Shown: piece after piece, positions 1-9,228 of the stretch
Numbering within the stretch: position 1 is the stretch's first letter
Layout: each line of letters starts with the position of its first letter
DNA from: Alcaligenaceae bacterium CGII-47
GTDB lineage: Bacteria > Pseudomonadota > Gammaproteobacteria > Burkholderiales > Burkholderiaceae_B
Direction of reading: 5' to 3'
Assembly: GCA_019166125.1 (NCBI GenBank)
Contig: JAHTBO010000005.1
Location: 176,175 to 240,174, forward strand
DNA: 64,000 bases
Made by a program: the position numbers and the translations under genes
Notes under the pieces: generated by a model
What the model saw: only the letters and a program-made list of their open reading frames with translations
Database searches by the model: none
What the model was told of the DNA's origin: nothing

Positions 1-665
1 GGGCGGGTGCATCACAAGGCGGATCCAGCGTTCAGGTCAATCAATTGAACGGCGGCATTATCCCTGATGGCGCAATTGTCGAGCGCGATGTGCCCACAAG
101 CTATGTCCAGGGCGGCACGGTCAGCCTCGAGCTCAATACCAATGATTTCGGGATTGCACAGAGCGTCGTGGCGGCCTTGAATCGCAAATTCGGCGCGGGC
201 ACAGCGCTGGCTTTGAATGCGCGTAGCATCCAGCTTCAGGCGCCGACTGATCCGATGCGCCAGACCGCGTTTCTCTCGCAGGTCGAGAATCTGCAGGTGA
301 ATCTGCCCCCCGCACGCGCCAGAGTGGTGATCAATGCGCGCACCGGATCGGTAGTGATGAACCGTACAGTGACGATTGATGAGGCGGCGATTGCCTATGG
401 CAACCTGTCGGTGGTCATCAGTCCGCAACAGGCGGTCAGCCAGCCCACGACGCCGTTTGGTGGCGGACAGACGGTGGTGACCGAGAACACGCAGATCGAA
501 ATGCGCTCAGAGAGCGGGTCGATTCAGCGTGTCACCACCAGCGCCAATTTGGCGGATGTCGTCAAGGCGCTGAACGCCCTGGGCGCCACACCCCAGGATC
601 TTTTGTCTATTTTGCAGAACCTCAAGAGTGCCGGCGCCTTGCGTGCCGACCTCGATGTGATCTAG
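1..665 (+). CDS. flgI: Flagellar P-ring protein FlgI (C-terminal part)
   Basis: The reading frame is open from base 3, so the window begins inside the gene; about 220 C-terminal residues are present. FlgI forms the P ring in the peptidoglycan layer around the flagellar rod. The visible segment has the family's ending: a stretch around VVINARTGSVVMNR, a loop with VISPQQAVSQP, and a final part, ANLADVVKALNALGATPQD, leading to ILQNLKSAGALRADLDVI. The stop lies 12 bases before flgJ, the usual neighbour, so both are probably one transcript. The signal peptide and N-terminal half lie outside the window. The identification is confident from the C-terminal signature and the context. Confidence 0.95.
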   Translation, partial: AGASQGGSSVQVNQLNGGIIPDGAIVERDVPTSYVQGGTVSLELNTNDFGIAQSVVAALNRKFGAGTALALNARSIQLQAPTDPMRQTAFLSQVENLQVNLPPARARVVINARTGSVVMNRTVTIDEAAIAYGNLSVVISPQQAVSQPTTPFGGGQTVVTENTQIEMRSESGSIQRVTTSANLADVVKALNALGATPQDLLSILQNLKSAGALRADLDVI

Positions 666-677
666 GACGCACGCGCC

Positions 678-1652
678 ATGATGGATTTTATAGCCAGCAC
701 GCCCCGCCCGACAGGCGAGATGAATGCGATGGACTTCAGCAGTCTGAACAGCCTCAAGCACGGCGTTCAGGCGGGGGCGAATGCTTCACTGGCCGACCAA
801 AAGGCGGTGGCCCAGCAGTTCGAAGCCATGTTTATTCAGATGATGCTCAAACAGGCGCGTCAGAGCTCCGATATGGAACCCACGCTGTTTGATTCTTCGG
901 CCACGCGCATGGCACGCAGCCTGCAAGACGAGCAGTCTGCCTTGCAGTTGGCTGATCCTGGCTTGGGCCTGGCGCGGGCCTTGCTTGATCAGATCCGCGG
1001 GGGCCGCACCGATCAATTGGATTCGACCGCCCAGCCGCCAGAGCTGGCGGCCTCGCGCCTGCCAGGGCTGCGCTCGCGCATCGGAGAAGGACGCCGTGAG
1101 GTGGCGGACTCCATCACCGCCTTGATCGGCATGCTAAGCCAGAGGAATGTTGCCGAAAAGGTCAGTTCTGCTATTCGCGGTGCGCCAAGCCACATCCATG
1201 ATTTTGTCAGCAAAATGTCGGCAGCCGCTGATTTTGCGTCTCAGCAAAGCGGCGTGCCCGCGAAATTGATTCTTAGTCAGGCGGCACTGGAGTCTGGTTG
1301 GGGACAGCGTGAACTGATGCGCGAGGATGGCCGCACCAGTCATAATTTATTTGGGATCAAGGCGACAGGCGGCTGGAAGGGCGAGGTCGTCTACGCCATG
1401 ACGACTGAATTCGAGGGGGGCGTCGCCCACAAGGTGCAGCAGCCCTTCCGTGCCTATGATTCCTACGCGGACTCGTTTGCTGACTATGCGCGGCTGATCG
1501 GACGCAACGAACGCTATAGCGAGGTCTTGACCGCGCCCTCGGCTGAGGTGGCCGCACAACGCATCCAGGAGGCGGGCTATGCGACGGATCCGTCCTATGC
1601 AGATAAGCTGATCTCTATCATGGGATATTTCAATGCGCGCGCCACGCAATAG
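678..1652 (+). CDS. flgJ: Flagellar rod assembly protein / peptidoglycan hydrolase FlgJ
   Basis: FlgJ is a periplasmic two-domain protein that caps the growing rod and locally opens peptidoglycan. Residues about 45-100 (QQFEAMFIQMMLKQAR) are the rod-binding domain. Residues about 170-320 are the glucosaminidase-type muramidase domain, with the catalytic glutamate in AALESGWGQ (E205) and the family motif NLFGIKATGGW. At 324 residues it matches the dual-domain beta- and gammaproteobacterial form. ATG at 678 is used; a second ATG follows directly at 681, and the choice does not change the protein. It sits between flgI and flgK as in other beta-proteobacteria. Nothing unusual was seen. Confidence 0.95.
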   Translation: MMDFIASTPRPTGEMNAMDFSSLNSLKHGVQAGANASLADQKAVAQQFEAMFIQMMLKQARQSSDMEPTLFDSSATRMARSLQDEQSALQLADPGLGLARALLDQIRGGRTDQLDSTAQPPELAASRLPGLRSRIGEGRREVADSITALIGMLSQRNVAEKVSSAIRGAPSHIHDFVSKMSAAADFASQQSGVPAKLILSQAALESGWGQRELMREDGRTSHNLFGIKATGGWKGEVVYAMTTEFEGGVAHKVQQPFRAYDSYADSFADYARLIGRNERYSEVLTAPSAEVAAQRIQEAGYATDPSYADKLISIMGYFNARATQ

Positions 1653-1665
1653 CCGGTAGCGGGCC

Positions 1666-1692
1666 TAAATTATCAGGCTCAAATGCCGTTAA
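1666..1692 (+). promoter_or_regulatory. Sigma-28 (FliA) promoter of flgKL
   Basis: TAAA at 1666-1669, a 15-base spacer and GCCGTTAA at 1685-1692 match the sigma-28 consensus TAAA-N15-GCCGATAA at all but one base. It lies 64 bases before flgK, in the intergenic gap after flgJ. This puts the hook-associated proteins FlgK and FlgL under FliA control as late flagellar genes. Confidence 0.85.
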
Positions 1693-1755
1693 GGGACGTG
1701 ATAGGTTAATTGACGTGCGGAACACAAAGCCCACGTATCGAATGGTGAAACGCTC

Positions 1756-3531
1756 ATGAATTTGGCTAATTTGGGAAAGGCGGCATTGCTGGCTGCGCAG
1801 AACCGCCTGCAGACTGCGGGGCATAATATCAATAATGCCGCCACCGAAGGCTATAACCGCCAGAGCGTCTTAGTGCAGACGGCCAGCCCCAGCGCGACGG
1901 GCGCAGGTTGGATTGGGCGTGGTGTGCAGGCGGTAAGCGTGCAGCGTGCCTACGATAATTTTTTATCGCGTCAGATGATGGATTCCCAGGTCAAGGGCGC
2001 CGCCTTGCAGACCTATGGTAATCAGATCAGCCAGGTGAATAATCTGTTTGCGGACCGCACCGTGGGGATCGCGCCAGCCATACAGAAATTCTTTGATGGG
2101 ATCGACGCGGTCGCGACTGCACCGGCCGATAGTGCAGCCCGCCAGGAACTGCTGGGTCGCTCCTCGGGTCTTGCGACCCAGATCCGCAACGCCAATGCGT
2201 TCCTGGATGAACAGCGTAATAATATTAATACCCAGATCACCACAACGATCACACAGGTCAATAGCTACCTGGATCGCATCAATGATCTGAACCAGCAAAT
2301 CACCACCGCTAAGGCCACGCAGCCCGGGCAACCACCCAATGACCTGCTCGATATGCGCGATCAGGCAGTGTCAGAGCTGGGTCAGATGATCGACGTCAAG
2401 GCCTTCTATCAGGATGACCGCGTCAGTATTGCGATCGGTAACGGGCAGGTGGTGCTCAGCGGCAATACGGTTTTCCCATTGACTGCGCGTCCCGCCGAGG
2501 CAGATCCATCGCGTATGGCGGTGAACTTCACGATCCTCGATGGCAGTGGTCAGCTTATTCCGGTCGAGATGCCCGAATCCCTGATCACGGGCGGTAAGCT
2601 CGGTGGTCTGCTGACCTTTCGTGCCGATTCGCTGGACGTCGTCCAAAATGATTTGGGTCGTATCGCCATGGGTCTGGCGCTGGCAATGAACGAGGCACAC
2701 CAGGCAGGTGCCGATCTGGGCGGCCTCCAGGGTGGTGCATTTTTTAAATTTGGCCCGCCTAATGTCCTGAACCATGAGTCCAACACCGGTACGGTCGCGC
2801 CGACCGTGGGCTATGTGTCATCGGCGCGGGATACGAATATTCCGCCCGACCCGACGACGACCTGGCGACCGATGGACCCGACCCAGCCCTATAATCCGAC
2901 GAGCAATCCATGGGATCCTAAAACGAGCCCCAGCAATACGCTTACCAATCAGGATTACCGCGTCGAGTTCAGCGGTGGCCAGTACAGCGTCACCACGATA
3001 CCGGGCGGGACAAAGACAGCGCTGGGCAGTACCTTCCCCGTGCGCTTCGGTGGTGTGACCTTTGATCCCGGTGCTGGGGTACCCGTCGAGGGCGATAGCT
3101 GGATGATTCAGCCCACGCGCAACGCCGCAGCCAATCTGGATGTTGCCATCACGGATCCGGCCAAGATCGCCGCCGCAAGCTATGACGCCACAATCGGCAC
3201 GGCATCCGGGGTGGCCAATGGGGACAATGCACTCATCATGGCCAAATTGCGCACGGATAAAACCCTGGGCAATGGTTCGGCCAGCCTGAATGAGGCGTTC
3301 TCGCAGATCATCAGTAATGTGGGGGTGCAAACCCAGCAGAACACGACTTCGCAAAAGGCCCAAAATGCCTTGATCCAGCAGAATTATTCGGCTCAGCAGG
3401 CCGTCTCTGGGGTCAACCTGAACGAAGAGTCCATGAATCTGGACCGCTACCAAGAGCAGTTCCGAGCCGCCTCGCGCATGATTGACGTCAGCTCGACCTT
3501 GTTTGATACGCTGCTTGGTCTGCGTAATTGA
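1756..3531 (+). CDS. flgK: Flagellar hook-associated protein 1 FlgK
   Basis: FlgK is the first junction protein between hook and filament and is secreted by the flagellar type III system. The N-terminus (MNLANLGKAALLAAQNRL, then INNAATEGYNRQ) is the classic axial-protein motif. The C-terminus (VSGVNLNEESMNLDRYQEQF then RAASRMIDVSSTLFDTLLGL) gives the matching helix. The 591-residue length includes a sizeable central domain rich in Pro and Thr around residues 350-400. The ATG at 1756 follows the sigma-28 promoter, and flgL starts 33 bases after the stop. It is exported without a cleaved signal peptide. High confidence. Confidence 0.96.
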   Translation: MNLANLGKAALLAAQNRLQTAGHNINNAATEGYNRQSVLVQTASPSATGAGWIGRGVQAVSVQRAYDNFLSRQMMDSQVKGAALQTYGNQISQVNNLFADRTVGIAPAIQKFFDGIDAVATAPADSAARQELLGRSSGLATQIRNANAFLDEQRNNINTQITTTITQVNSYLDRINDLNQQITTAKATQPGQPPNDLLDMRDQAVSELGQMIDVKAFYQDDRVSIAIGNGQVVLSGNTVFPLTARPAEADPSRMAVNFTILDGSGQLIPVEMPESLITGGKLGGLLTFRADSLDVVQNDLGRIAMGLALAMNEAHQAGADLGGLQGGAFFKFGPPNVLNHESNTGTVAPTVGYVSSARDTNIPPDPTTTWRPMDPTQPYNPTSNPWDPKTSPSNTLTNQDYRVEFSGGQYSVTTIPGGTKTALGSTFPVRFGGVTFDPGAGVPVEGDSWMIQPTRNAAANLDVAITDPAKIAAASYDATIGTASGVANGDNALIMAKLRTDKTLGNGSASLNEAFSQIISNVGVQTQQNTTSQKAQNALIQQNYSAQQAVSGVNLNEESMNLDRYQEQFRAASRMIDVSSTLFDTLLGLRN

Positions 3532-3564
3532 CCCAGCGTGTAATGCTCTATCAGGATAAATACC

Positions 3565-4851
3565 ATGCGTATCAGTACAAGTTTATTATTTAATACCGGC
3601 CTGACCACGATCAATAATCAACAGGCGGATCTGATGCATGTGATGCAACAGATGGGCGAGAATCGGCGGATGACCTCACCCGCAGACGATCCCTTGGCCG
3701 CTGCTCAGTCGATCAATATTGCCCAGTCCCAGGCGCTGAACCAGCGCTTTGCCGATAACCGTGCCGTGGCAATGCGTGACTTGGGTGCCGAGGAAAATAC
3801 CCTTGAATCCCTCGTGCTGTTGATGCAGGATGTACAGACGCGTGTGGTTGAGGCCGGGAATGGCACCTTGTCGGATGCGGATCGGGCGACACTCTCGGGT
3901 GTGCTCGCCAGCGCCAGGGAAACCATGTTGGGCCTGGCCAACGCGACCGATGGAAACGGGCAGTATCTGTTTTCGGGTTCTCAGGGGCAAACTTCACCGT
4001 ATCAATTGGTGGGGGGGCGTTATGTCTATCAGGGTGATACGCAGCAACGCAATATTCAGGCAGACCAGACGCGCCAGATCGCTGGTGGCGATGTCGGCTC
4101 GGATATCTTTAATCGCGCGCAGCCCGGCACACGTGGGTACACGACCTCAGCCGGCCCGAACGCCACGACGCCAGGCCCCAATCTGGGCACGGGCGTTGTC
4201 AGTAAGGCCTCTGTCACGGACAGTAGCCTCGCCAATATCAACTACGCATATAAGGTCGAGTTCACCTCCGAGACCAGTTACACCGTCACGGTCACCGACG
4301 TATCGACCGATCCGGCGACACCGGTGTCGCCGGCAGACCCGCTCGACCCACTCGATTTGCCCGTCAGCTATACCTTGGCGCCGGGTGCCAAAACATTAGA
4401 GCTGGGCTATGGCATGCAGGTGCAGTTCGAAGGCACACCACAAATCGGCGATACCTTTGGCGTGGATCCGCTTGTGCATACGGATGTCAATGTGTTTGAC
4501 ACGCTCGGCGACCTGATCACGGCCTTGAATTCCCCGTCTTCGGTGGATGCAACAGGAACGGCGGCCCTGCGTAATGTGCTGAATAGTTCGATCCAGCGTT
4601 TGACCACAAGCTACGACAATATCCTTACCGTGCGCGCCTCGGTGGGGGCACGTATGAACGAGCTCGAATCGCTCGATACGAATGGTACCCAGCGTAACCT
4701 GGGCTATACGACGGCGCTCGAGGATCTCGAAGGTCTGGATTTTTATGATGCAACGATGAAGCTTAATCTACGCAAGATGGCGCTCGAGGGCGCTGCCCTG
4801 GCGTTCAAGACCATACAGAACATGAGTTTATTCAATATGGGTGGTCGATAG
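3565..4851 (+). CDS. flgL: Flagellar hook-associated protein 3 FlgL
   Basis: FlgL is the second hook-filament junction protein, related to flagellin. The N-terminus (MRISTSLLFNTGLTTINNQQ, then GENRRMTSPADDPLAAAQS) has the flagellin-type signature SPADDP. The C-terminus (DATMKLNLRKMALEGAALAF then KTIQNMSLFNMGG) forms the partner helix. At 428 residues it is longer than the enteric form (about 317) because of an insert at about residues 180-300, an outward-facing and variable region. It is in an apparent operon with flgK, and its last codons overlap the GTG of the longest lipoprotein frame downstream. Confidence 0.95.
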   Translation: MRISTSLLFNTGLTTINNQQADLMHVMQQMGENRRMTSPADDPLAAAQSINIAQSQALNQRFADNRAVAMRDLGAEENTLESLVLLMQDVQTRVVEAGNGTLSDADRATLSGVLASARETMLGLANATDGNGQYLFSGSQGQTSPYQLVGGRYVYQGDTQQRNIQADQTRQIAGGDVGSDIFNRAQPGTRGYTTSAGPNATTPGPNLGTGVVSKASVTDSSLANINYAYKVEFTSETSYTVTVTDVSTDPATPVSPADPLDPLDLPVSYTLAPGAKTLELGYGMQVQFEGTPQIGDTFGVDPLVHTDVNVFDTLGDLITALNSPSSVDATGTAALRNVLNSSIQRLTTSYDNILTVRASVGARMNELESLDTNGTQRNLGYTTALEDLEGLDFYDATMKLNLRKMALEGAALAFKTIQNMSLFNMGGR

Positions 4852-4855
4852 CAGA

Positions 4856-5464
4856 ATGCGTATCGGCATCGCGATGCTGTGTCTGGCTGTCGCGGGTCTG
4901 ACGGCCTGCTCGACGACCGGCAACTCCTTTGACCCGGCTGGGTTGAATCATATCGTTGAAGGCAGGACGACACTGGCACAGGCAAGTCAGTACCTTGGTA
5001 CGCCACCCGTAGATACCTGGCGGCGCAATGACGGTTCGGTTTTGGCGCGCTGGGCCTATAAAGGGACCATTGTGACCGATGCCCTCTATGTGCGTCAGGA
5101 GGCCTGGTTGCTATTTGGTGCCGACGGGTCATTCGAGCGCACCGATAAGACCATCAACACGCCACCCATGAATCACACCCGTACCTTGGCAGAGGTTCAG
5201 CGTGAGGAGGCCGAGCAGGCCGCCCGTGACGCTGCGAATCGGGCGAGGCTCGAAGCTAAGGCCGATGCGAAGGCACAGGCGGCCATGCAGGATGATACGG
5301 GCGCATTATCTTCGGCGACCGGCCATATAGATGACATCGATGCGGCCCAGACAAGCCCGGTCGCGCCCCTGTCTGAACCGACGATCAGCTCGGGGAATGC
5401 GCTATTGCCGACGGGCACCACCTACACACCAGGTGTGAGCTACCCGATCCCGCCGCATAAATAA
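4856..5464 (+). CDS. Small outer-membrane lipoprotein of the BamE/SmpA-like type
   Basis: The N-terminus MRIGIAMLCLAVAGLTAC is a lipoprotein signal with a lipobox (LTAC), so the protein should be lipidated and sent to the outer membrane. Residues about 30-110 (VEGRTTLAQASQYLGTPP, WAYKG, then a strand-rich part) resemble the BamE/SmpA/OmlA fold. Residues about 120-150 are Ala/Glu/Arg-rich and probably helical. ATG at 4856 is preferred over the in-frame GTG at 4841 because it starts directly at the signal peptide. The position between flgL and the convergent fliR is typical of Alcaligenaceae. Its role in motility is unknown; the flanking genes suggest, but do not prove, a link. The stop abuts that of fliR with no gap. 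Confidence 0.8.
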   Translation: MRIGIAMLCLAVAGLTACSTTGNSFDPAGLNHIVEGRTTLAQASQYLGTPPVDTWRRNDGSVLARWAYKGTIVTDALYVRQEAWLLFGADGSFERTDKTINTPPMNHTRTLAEVQREEAEQAARDAANRARLEAKADAKAQAAMQDDTGALSSATGHIDDIDAAQTSPVAPLSEPTISSGNALLPTGTTYTPGVSYPIPPHK

Positions 5465-6250
5465 TTACATCCCCGAGAAAGCCTGCGCCACCCGGGCCAT
5501 GGCCTGGTAGCCTTCACTGAATAAGCGGGTCATGAAATCTGAAGACTGGGGAATGACGATTGATAGCACGACCAGTCCGGTCGTCAGTGAGATCGGAAAG
5601 CCCACCGCAAAAACCGAGAGCTGTTGGGCGGTGCGATTCAGGATGCCCAGAGACAGATTAATGGTCAACAGCACGATGATCAATGGAAGCGCCAGCAGCA
5701 TGCCAGAGATCCACAACTGAGCGCTCCATTCAAGCAATGTCCCCCATCCGTTAACGTGAAGCGAGGCACCCACGGGTAAAAACTCGAACGTGTGGATCAG
5801 GCCACTGAGCATCAGTAGATGTCCGTTGACCGCCAAAAACAGCAGCATCATCACCAGATTGAGGATGCGTGATAGCACCGCAGTATTGGCGCCCGTAGCT
5901 GGATCAAAGAATGAAGCAAAAGCCAGCCCCATCTGCAAGCCAATGAACTCACCGGCCATGAGGGCTGCGGTAAATACCATACGCATCGTCAAGCCCAGTG
6001 CGATGCCAATCAGCACCTGTTGCACCGCAATCAGGAGGCCGGCATACGAGCCGGTGGGCACATCGGGCATGGGGCCGAGCAGCGGCGCGGCAACCAGGGT
6101 ACACAGGACCGCTAAGCCGATGCGCAGCCGCACGGGAATCGATGACTCGCTGAGGATGGGGGCGGTGCTGATCAGACCGGCAATACGAAAGAACGGCCAT
6201 AAAAAGCCGTTCATCCATTGGTAGAGCTGATCGATATCGACAGAAACCAT
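5465..6250 (-). CDS. fliR: Flagellar export apparatus membrane protein FliR
   Basis: FliR is one of the three core membrane subunits (FliP, FliQ, FliR) forming the export gate of the flagellar type III secretion system. The 261-residue protein has six or so hydrophobic segments. Recognisable stretches are FLWPFFRIAGLISTAPIL, GEFIGLQMGLAFASFFDP and LGILNRTAQQLSVFAVGFP. The ATG at 6250 gives a normal-length FliR; a longer upstream frame has a non-FliR leader of 22 residues and is not used. It is the last gene of the leftward fliLMNOPQR operon. Confidence 0.95.
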   Translation of the reverse strand: MVSVDIDQLYQWMNGFLWPFFRIAGLISTAPILSESSIPVRLRIGLAVLCTLVAAPLLGPMPDVPTGSYAGLLIAVQQVLIGIALGLTMRMVFTAALMAGEFIGLQMGLAFASFFDPATGANTAVLSRILNLVMMLLFLAVNGHLLMLSGLIHTFEFLPVGASLHVNGWGTLLEWSAQLWISGMLLALPLIIVLLTINLSLGILNRTAQQLSVFAVGFPISLTTGLVVLSIVIPQSSDFMTRLFSEGYQAMARVAQAFSGM

Positions 6251-6266
6251 GGCCGCCTCACTTGCC

Positions 6267-6536
6267 CTACACGGCCAGGCTGGGGATCGAGGTAAGCAGG
6301 ACTCTGATGTACTCAACCATTGTGTTGATGAGCCAGGGGCCCAGCAAGACGATCGTGATTGCCACCGCCAGAAGCTTGGGGATAAATGACAGCGTCATCT
6401 CGTTGATCTGCGTGGCGGCCTGGAAAATACTAATGATCAGACCAACCAGCAAGGTGACCAGCAAGAGCGGACCCGCCAAAGAGAGCGCCACGCGTAGCGC
6501 CTGGTATGTCATGGACATTACGGCTTCGGGTGTCAT
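6267..6536 (-). CDS. fliQ: Flagellar export apparatus protein FliQ
   Basis: This 89-residue protein has two transmembrane helices and the family pattern MTPEAVMSMTYQALRVALSL, then LVGLIISIFQAATQINEMTL and FIPKLLAVAITIVLLGPWL. FliQ joins FliP and FliR in the helical export-gate complex in the cytoplasmic membrane. Length and motifs match the family exactly. It lies 9 bases after fliP and 16 before fliR, consistent with one transcript. Confidence 0.96.
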   Translation of the reverse strand: MTPEAVMSMTYQALRVALSLAGPLLLVTLLVGLIISIFQAATQINEMTLSFIPKLLAVAITIVLLGPWLINTMVEYIRVLLTSIPSLAV

Positions 6537-6545
6537 GCCTGTCTC

Positions 6546-7343
6546 CTATAGGTAGAAGCTGCGGGCGAGCGAACCCAATAACAGATGCCAGCCGTCAGCC
6601 AAAACGAACAGCATCAATTTAAAGGGCAGGGATATCGTGACTGGTGGCACCATCATCATGCCCAAGGCCATCAGCAGACTTGCGACCACCAGATCGATAA
6701 TCAGAAAAGGGATAAAGATCGTAAAGCCAATTTGAAACGCGGTTTTAAGCTCGCTGGTGACGAATGCCGGTACCAGTACGCGCAAGGGCACGGCATCGGG
6801 ACTTTCAATCTCGGCGATCCCCGCCATTTCGGCAAACATGGTGAGATCTGCCACGCGCGTCTGATGCATCATAAAGGACTGCAGCGGTTTGGCGCCACGC
6901 TGTATCGCCTCCTCAAACGAGATGACATTTTCACTTAGAGGCTGATAGGCCTCGGCATAGATTTGATCAAAGACCGGGGACATCGTGAAAAAAGTGAGGA
7001 ATAAGGCCAGGCCGACCAGGACTGAATTAGGGGGCGATACCCCGGTGCCCAGGGCATTACGTAGCAGGCCCAATACAATGATGATACGTGTAAAGCCAGT
7101 CATCATAAGCAGGACGGCCGGCAGGAACGACAGCATGGTCAGCATCGCCAGCGTCTGGATGCTGAGTGACCAGGTTTCGCTGCCATTGGGGCCAGGGGTG
7201 GCAGTCAAGGCGGGTAAGGTGGCTTGTGCCAAGGTGCTGGCAGGCCAGAGCAGCATGCATAACAGGATCAGAATAGCCAAGGCGCTTGTGCCTGCTGATG
7301 CCCGCTGCCAGCTATCGGTGACGGTGGCGTGTGTTCGCGTCAT
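6546..7343 (-). CDS. fliP: Flagellar export apparatus protein FliP
   Basis: FliP is the main subunit of the flagellar export gate. The N-terminal hydrophobic leader (about residues 15-35) is probably a cleaved signal sequence, as is usual for FliP. It is followed by [40 protein letters not shown] and the C-terminal [20 protein letters not shown]. At 265 residues it has the expected length. The ATG at 7343 overlaps the fliO stop (ATGA), indicating translational coupling; a longer in-frame extension upstream lies antisense in composition and is discarded. Confidence 0.95.
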   Translation of the reverse strand: MTRTHATVTDSWQRASAGTSALAILILLCMLLWPASTLAQATLPALTATPGPNGSETWSLSIQTLAMLTMLSFLPAVLLMMTGFTRIIIVLGLLRNALGTGVSPPNSVLVGLALFLTFFTMSPVFDQIYAEAYQPLSENVISFEEAIQRGAKPLQSFMMHQTRVADLTMFAEMAGIAEIESPDAVPLRVLVPAFVTSELKTAFQIGFTIFIPFLIIDLVVASLLMALGMMMVPPVTISLPFKLMLFVLADGWHLLLGSLARSFYL

Positions 7344-7672
7344 CAACGCCTCTTGAGGGCGTTGCCCAGCCGGGCGCCAAAGCTCGTCCCGCTGGTCTCT
7401 GGGGGGGTGTCTGGTGCGCCAGGCTGGGCAGGTAGGGTGTGCAGCAGATTGATCTGCTGGGCGGTAATGCCCAGCACCAGCCGCGCATCCTGGACCTCGA
7501 CGATCGCCAGCGCGCCGCGCGAGCCCAGACTTTGCATGGCCAGGACCTTGAGCCCCGATTGACTGGTACCACGCAACCATTTGCTGCGCCGCGCGACCCA
7601 GGCCAAGGCCAACAGGAGCAAAACAATCAGAACCAGGCTGAATGCCAGGCGCAGCAAAGCGGCTTCAGTCAT
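7343..7672 (-). CDS. fliO: Flagellar protein FliO
   Basis: FliO is a small bitopic membrane protein that helps assemble the FliP ring. The 109-residue product has one N-terminal membrane segment ([19 protein letters not shown]) followed by a cytoplasmic domain with [20 protein letters not shown], the family's conserved beta-rich part. The family is poorly conserved, so position between fliN and fliP is an important part of the evidence. Its stop overlaps the fliP start by one base. Confidence 0.9.
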   Translation of the reverse strand: MTEAALLRLAFSLVLIVLLLLALAWVARRSKWLRGTSQSGLKVLAMQSLGSRGALAIVEVQDARLVLGITAQQINLLHTLPAQPGAPDTPPETSGTSFGARLGNALKRR

Positions 7673-7678
7673 GGCAAA

Positions 7679-8218
7679 TCAACGCCGGTTATTGAGCCGT
7701 GCAATGCGATCCGAGGGGGTAATGATATCGGTCACGCGGATGCCGTACTTGTCCTCAACGACGACCACCTCGCCTTGGGCGATCAGGTAGCCATTGACAT
7801 AGATGTCCATGGGTTCACCCGCCAGGCCATCGAGCTCGACGACCGAGCCTTGGCCCAGTTGCAGGATGTTCTTGATCGTCAGACGGGTCCGGCCCAGTTC
7901 AACCGAGAGCTGGACGGGGATGTCCATGATCATGTCGATGTCGCTCTCGCCGTCGGCATTCTGCCCCATCAAAGGCTGGAATACGTGATCGGCGGCGGTC
8001 GCTGTTTCGCTGGCGCTTGTGTACTGCGATGCGGTCTGCTCGGCCAGTGCGCTGGCCCAGTCGTCCTCCTGGGCCAGGCCAGCGGCCTGCGTGGACTGAT
8101 TATGCGCAGTCTGCTCGGCCAAGGCGCTTGCCCAGTCGTCCTCTGCGCCAGGCGGTGTGGCGCCTGGGTCTTGGGGCTGAATCGGGTCTTTAAGATCGTC
8201 GTTGCTGGAATCAGTCAT
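7679..8218 (-). CDS. fliN: Flagellar motor switch protein FliN
   Basis: FliN forms the base of the C ring with FliM and binds the FliH-FliI export ATPase. The C-terminal domain (about residues 95-179) has the SpoA fold signature: IPVQLSVELGRTRLTIKNIL, GSVVELDGLAGEPMDIYVNG and VVEDKYGIRVTDII. The first 95 residues are a low-complexity extension containing a repeated EDDWASALAEQT segment (about residues 26-37 and 51-62), typical of beta-proteobacterial FliN. Its start overlaps the fliM stop by four bases. Confidence 0.95.
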   Translation of the reverse strand: MTDSSNDDLKDPIQPQDPGATPPGAEDDWASALAEQTAHNQSTQAAGLAQEDDWASALAEQTASQYTSASETATAADHVFQPLMGQNADGESDIDMIMDIPVQLSVELGRTRLTIKNILQLGQGSVVELDGLAGEPMDIYVNGYLIAQGEVVVVEDKYGIRVTDIITPSDRIARLNNRR

Positions 8219-9228
8219 TTTTTTGTGCGAGCTTGCGAGGTTTCATGGACAGAGGGGGCGGACAGAACCTTGTGTACGCGCAGCGCATAGTGGCTGTTAA
8301 AGGTGCCATAGCCGCATTCGAGTACCGGTACCCCCCCCACTCGGGCGATAATCTTGGGGTGAATGTCAACAGGCAGGATGTCATTGACGCGCAGGTCCGT
8401 GAGCTTGGCAATGGATGTCTCGATCTGTGCGAACTCGGCGATCAGCTCGACCTCGGCGCTGCGCACCTCGCGTGAGAGCTGGTGTGACCAGCGCTGGTCG
8501 ATATCGTCCGCCGCGTTTTGCTGCAGCGGTCGTGTGAGCAGATCGCGCAAGGGCTCGATCATGGAGTAGGGCAGGCAGATATTGAGCTTGCCCCCGGCCG
8601 CACCCAGTTCGATATTGAATGACGACACCACAACGATATCGTTGCCGCTACTGATGCTGGCGAACTTGGTGTGCATTTCCGATCGGATATATTCGAACTC
8701 GATGGCGTGGACGGTGTGCCAGGCCTCGCCATAGCACTCTAGGGTCAGATTAAGCAGGCGCTGGATGATGCGCTGCTCGGTCGTTGTGAAGTCTCGCCCC
8801 TCGATGCGTGTGCTGTAGCGTCCATGCCCGCCAAACAGGCTGTCGATGACCAAAAACACCAGATTGGGGTCAAAGGTGAACAAGGACGCACCGCGTAGCG
8901 GCTTCATGGCAACCATATTGAGGTTGCTGGGGACTGGGAGGTTGCGTTCGAATTCCGAGTATTTCTGAATGCGGATCGCGTTGACGGTGATGTCGGCATT
9001 GCGGCGCATAAAGCTAAAAAATGACGAGCGTAGGCGCCGCGCAAAGCGTTCGTTGATGAGCTCGAGCGTCTGCATCCTGTGACGCACGATACGATCGGGC
9101 GAGCTCAGGTCGTAAGGACGGACGCTAGCATTGGGGTCTGGCGCGGCTGGCTTGGTGGCTTCCTCGCCGGTCACCCCCGCCAATAGGGCGTCGACTTCAT
9201 CCTGAGAAAGTACGCTTTGATAAGGCAT
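8215..9228 (-). CDS. fliM: Flagellar motor switch protein FliM
   Basis: FliM is the C-ring subunit that receives phospho-CheY and reverses rotation. The start (MPYQSVLSQDEVDALLAGV) is the CheY-binding EIDALL-type peptide. The middle domain (LELINERFARRLRSSFFSFM, then LNMVAMKPLRGASLFTFDPN and GGHGR) is CheC-like, and the end is a SpoA domain. The length of 337 is normal. The start codon overlaps the fliL stop at one base. Confident assignment. Confidence 0.96.
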   Translation of the reverse strand: MPYQSVLSQDEVDALLAGVTGEEATKPAAPDPNASVRPYDLSSPDRIVRHRMQTLELINERFARRLRSSFFSFMRRNADITVNAIRIQKYSEFERNLPVPSNLNMVAMKPLRGASLFTFDPNLVFLVIDSLFGGHGRYSTRIEGRDFTTTEQRIIQRLLNLTLECYGEAWHTVHAIEFEYIRSEMHTKFASISSGNDIVVVSSFNIELGAAGGKLNICLPYSMIEPLRDLLTRPLQQNAADDIDQRWSHQLSREVRSAEVELIAEFAQIETSIAKLTDLRVNDILPVDIHPKIIARVGGVPVLECGYGTFNSHYALRVHKVLSAPSVHETSQARTKK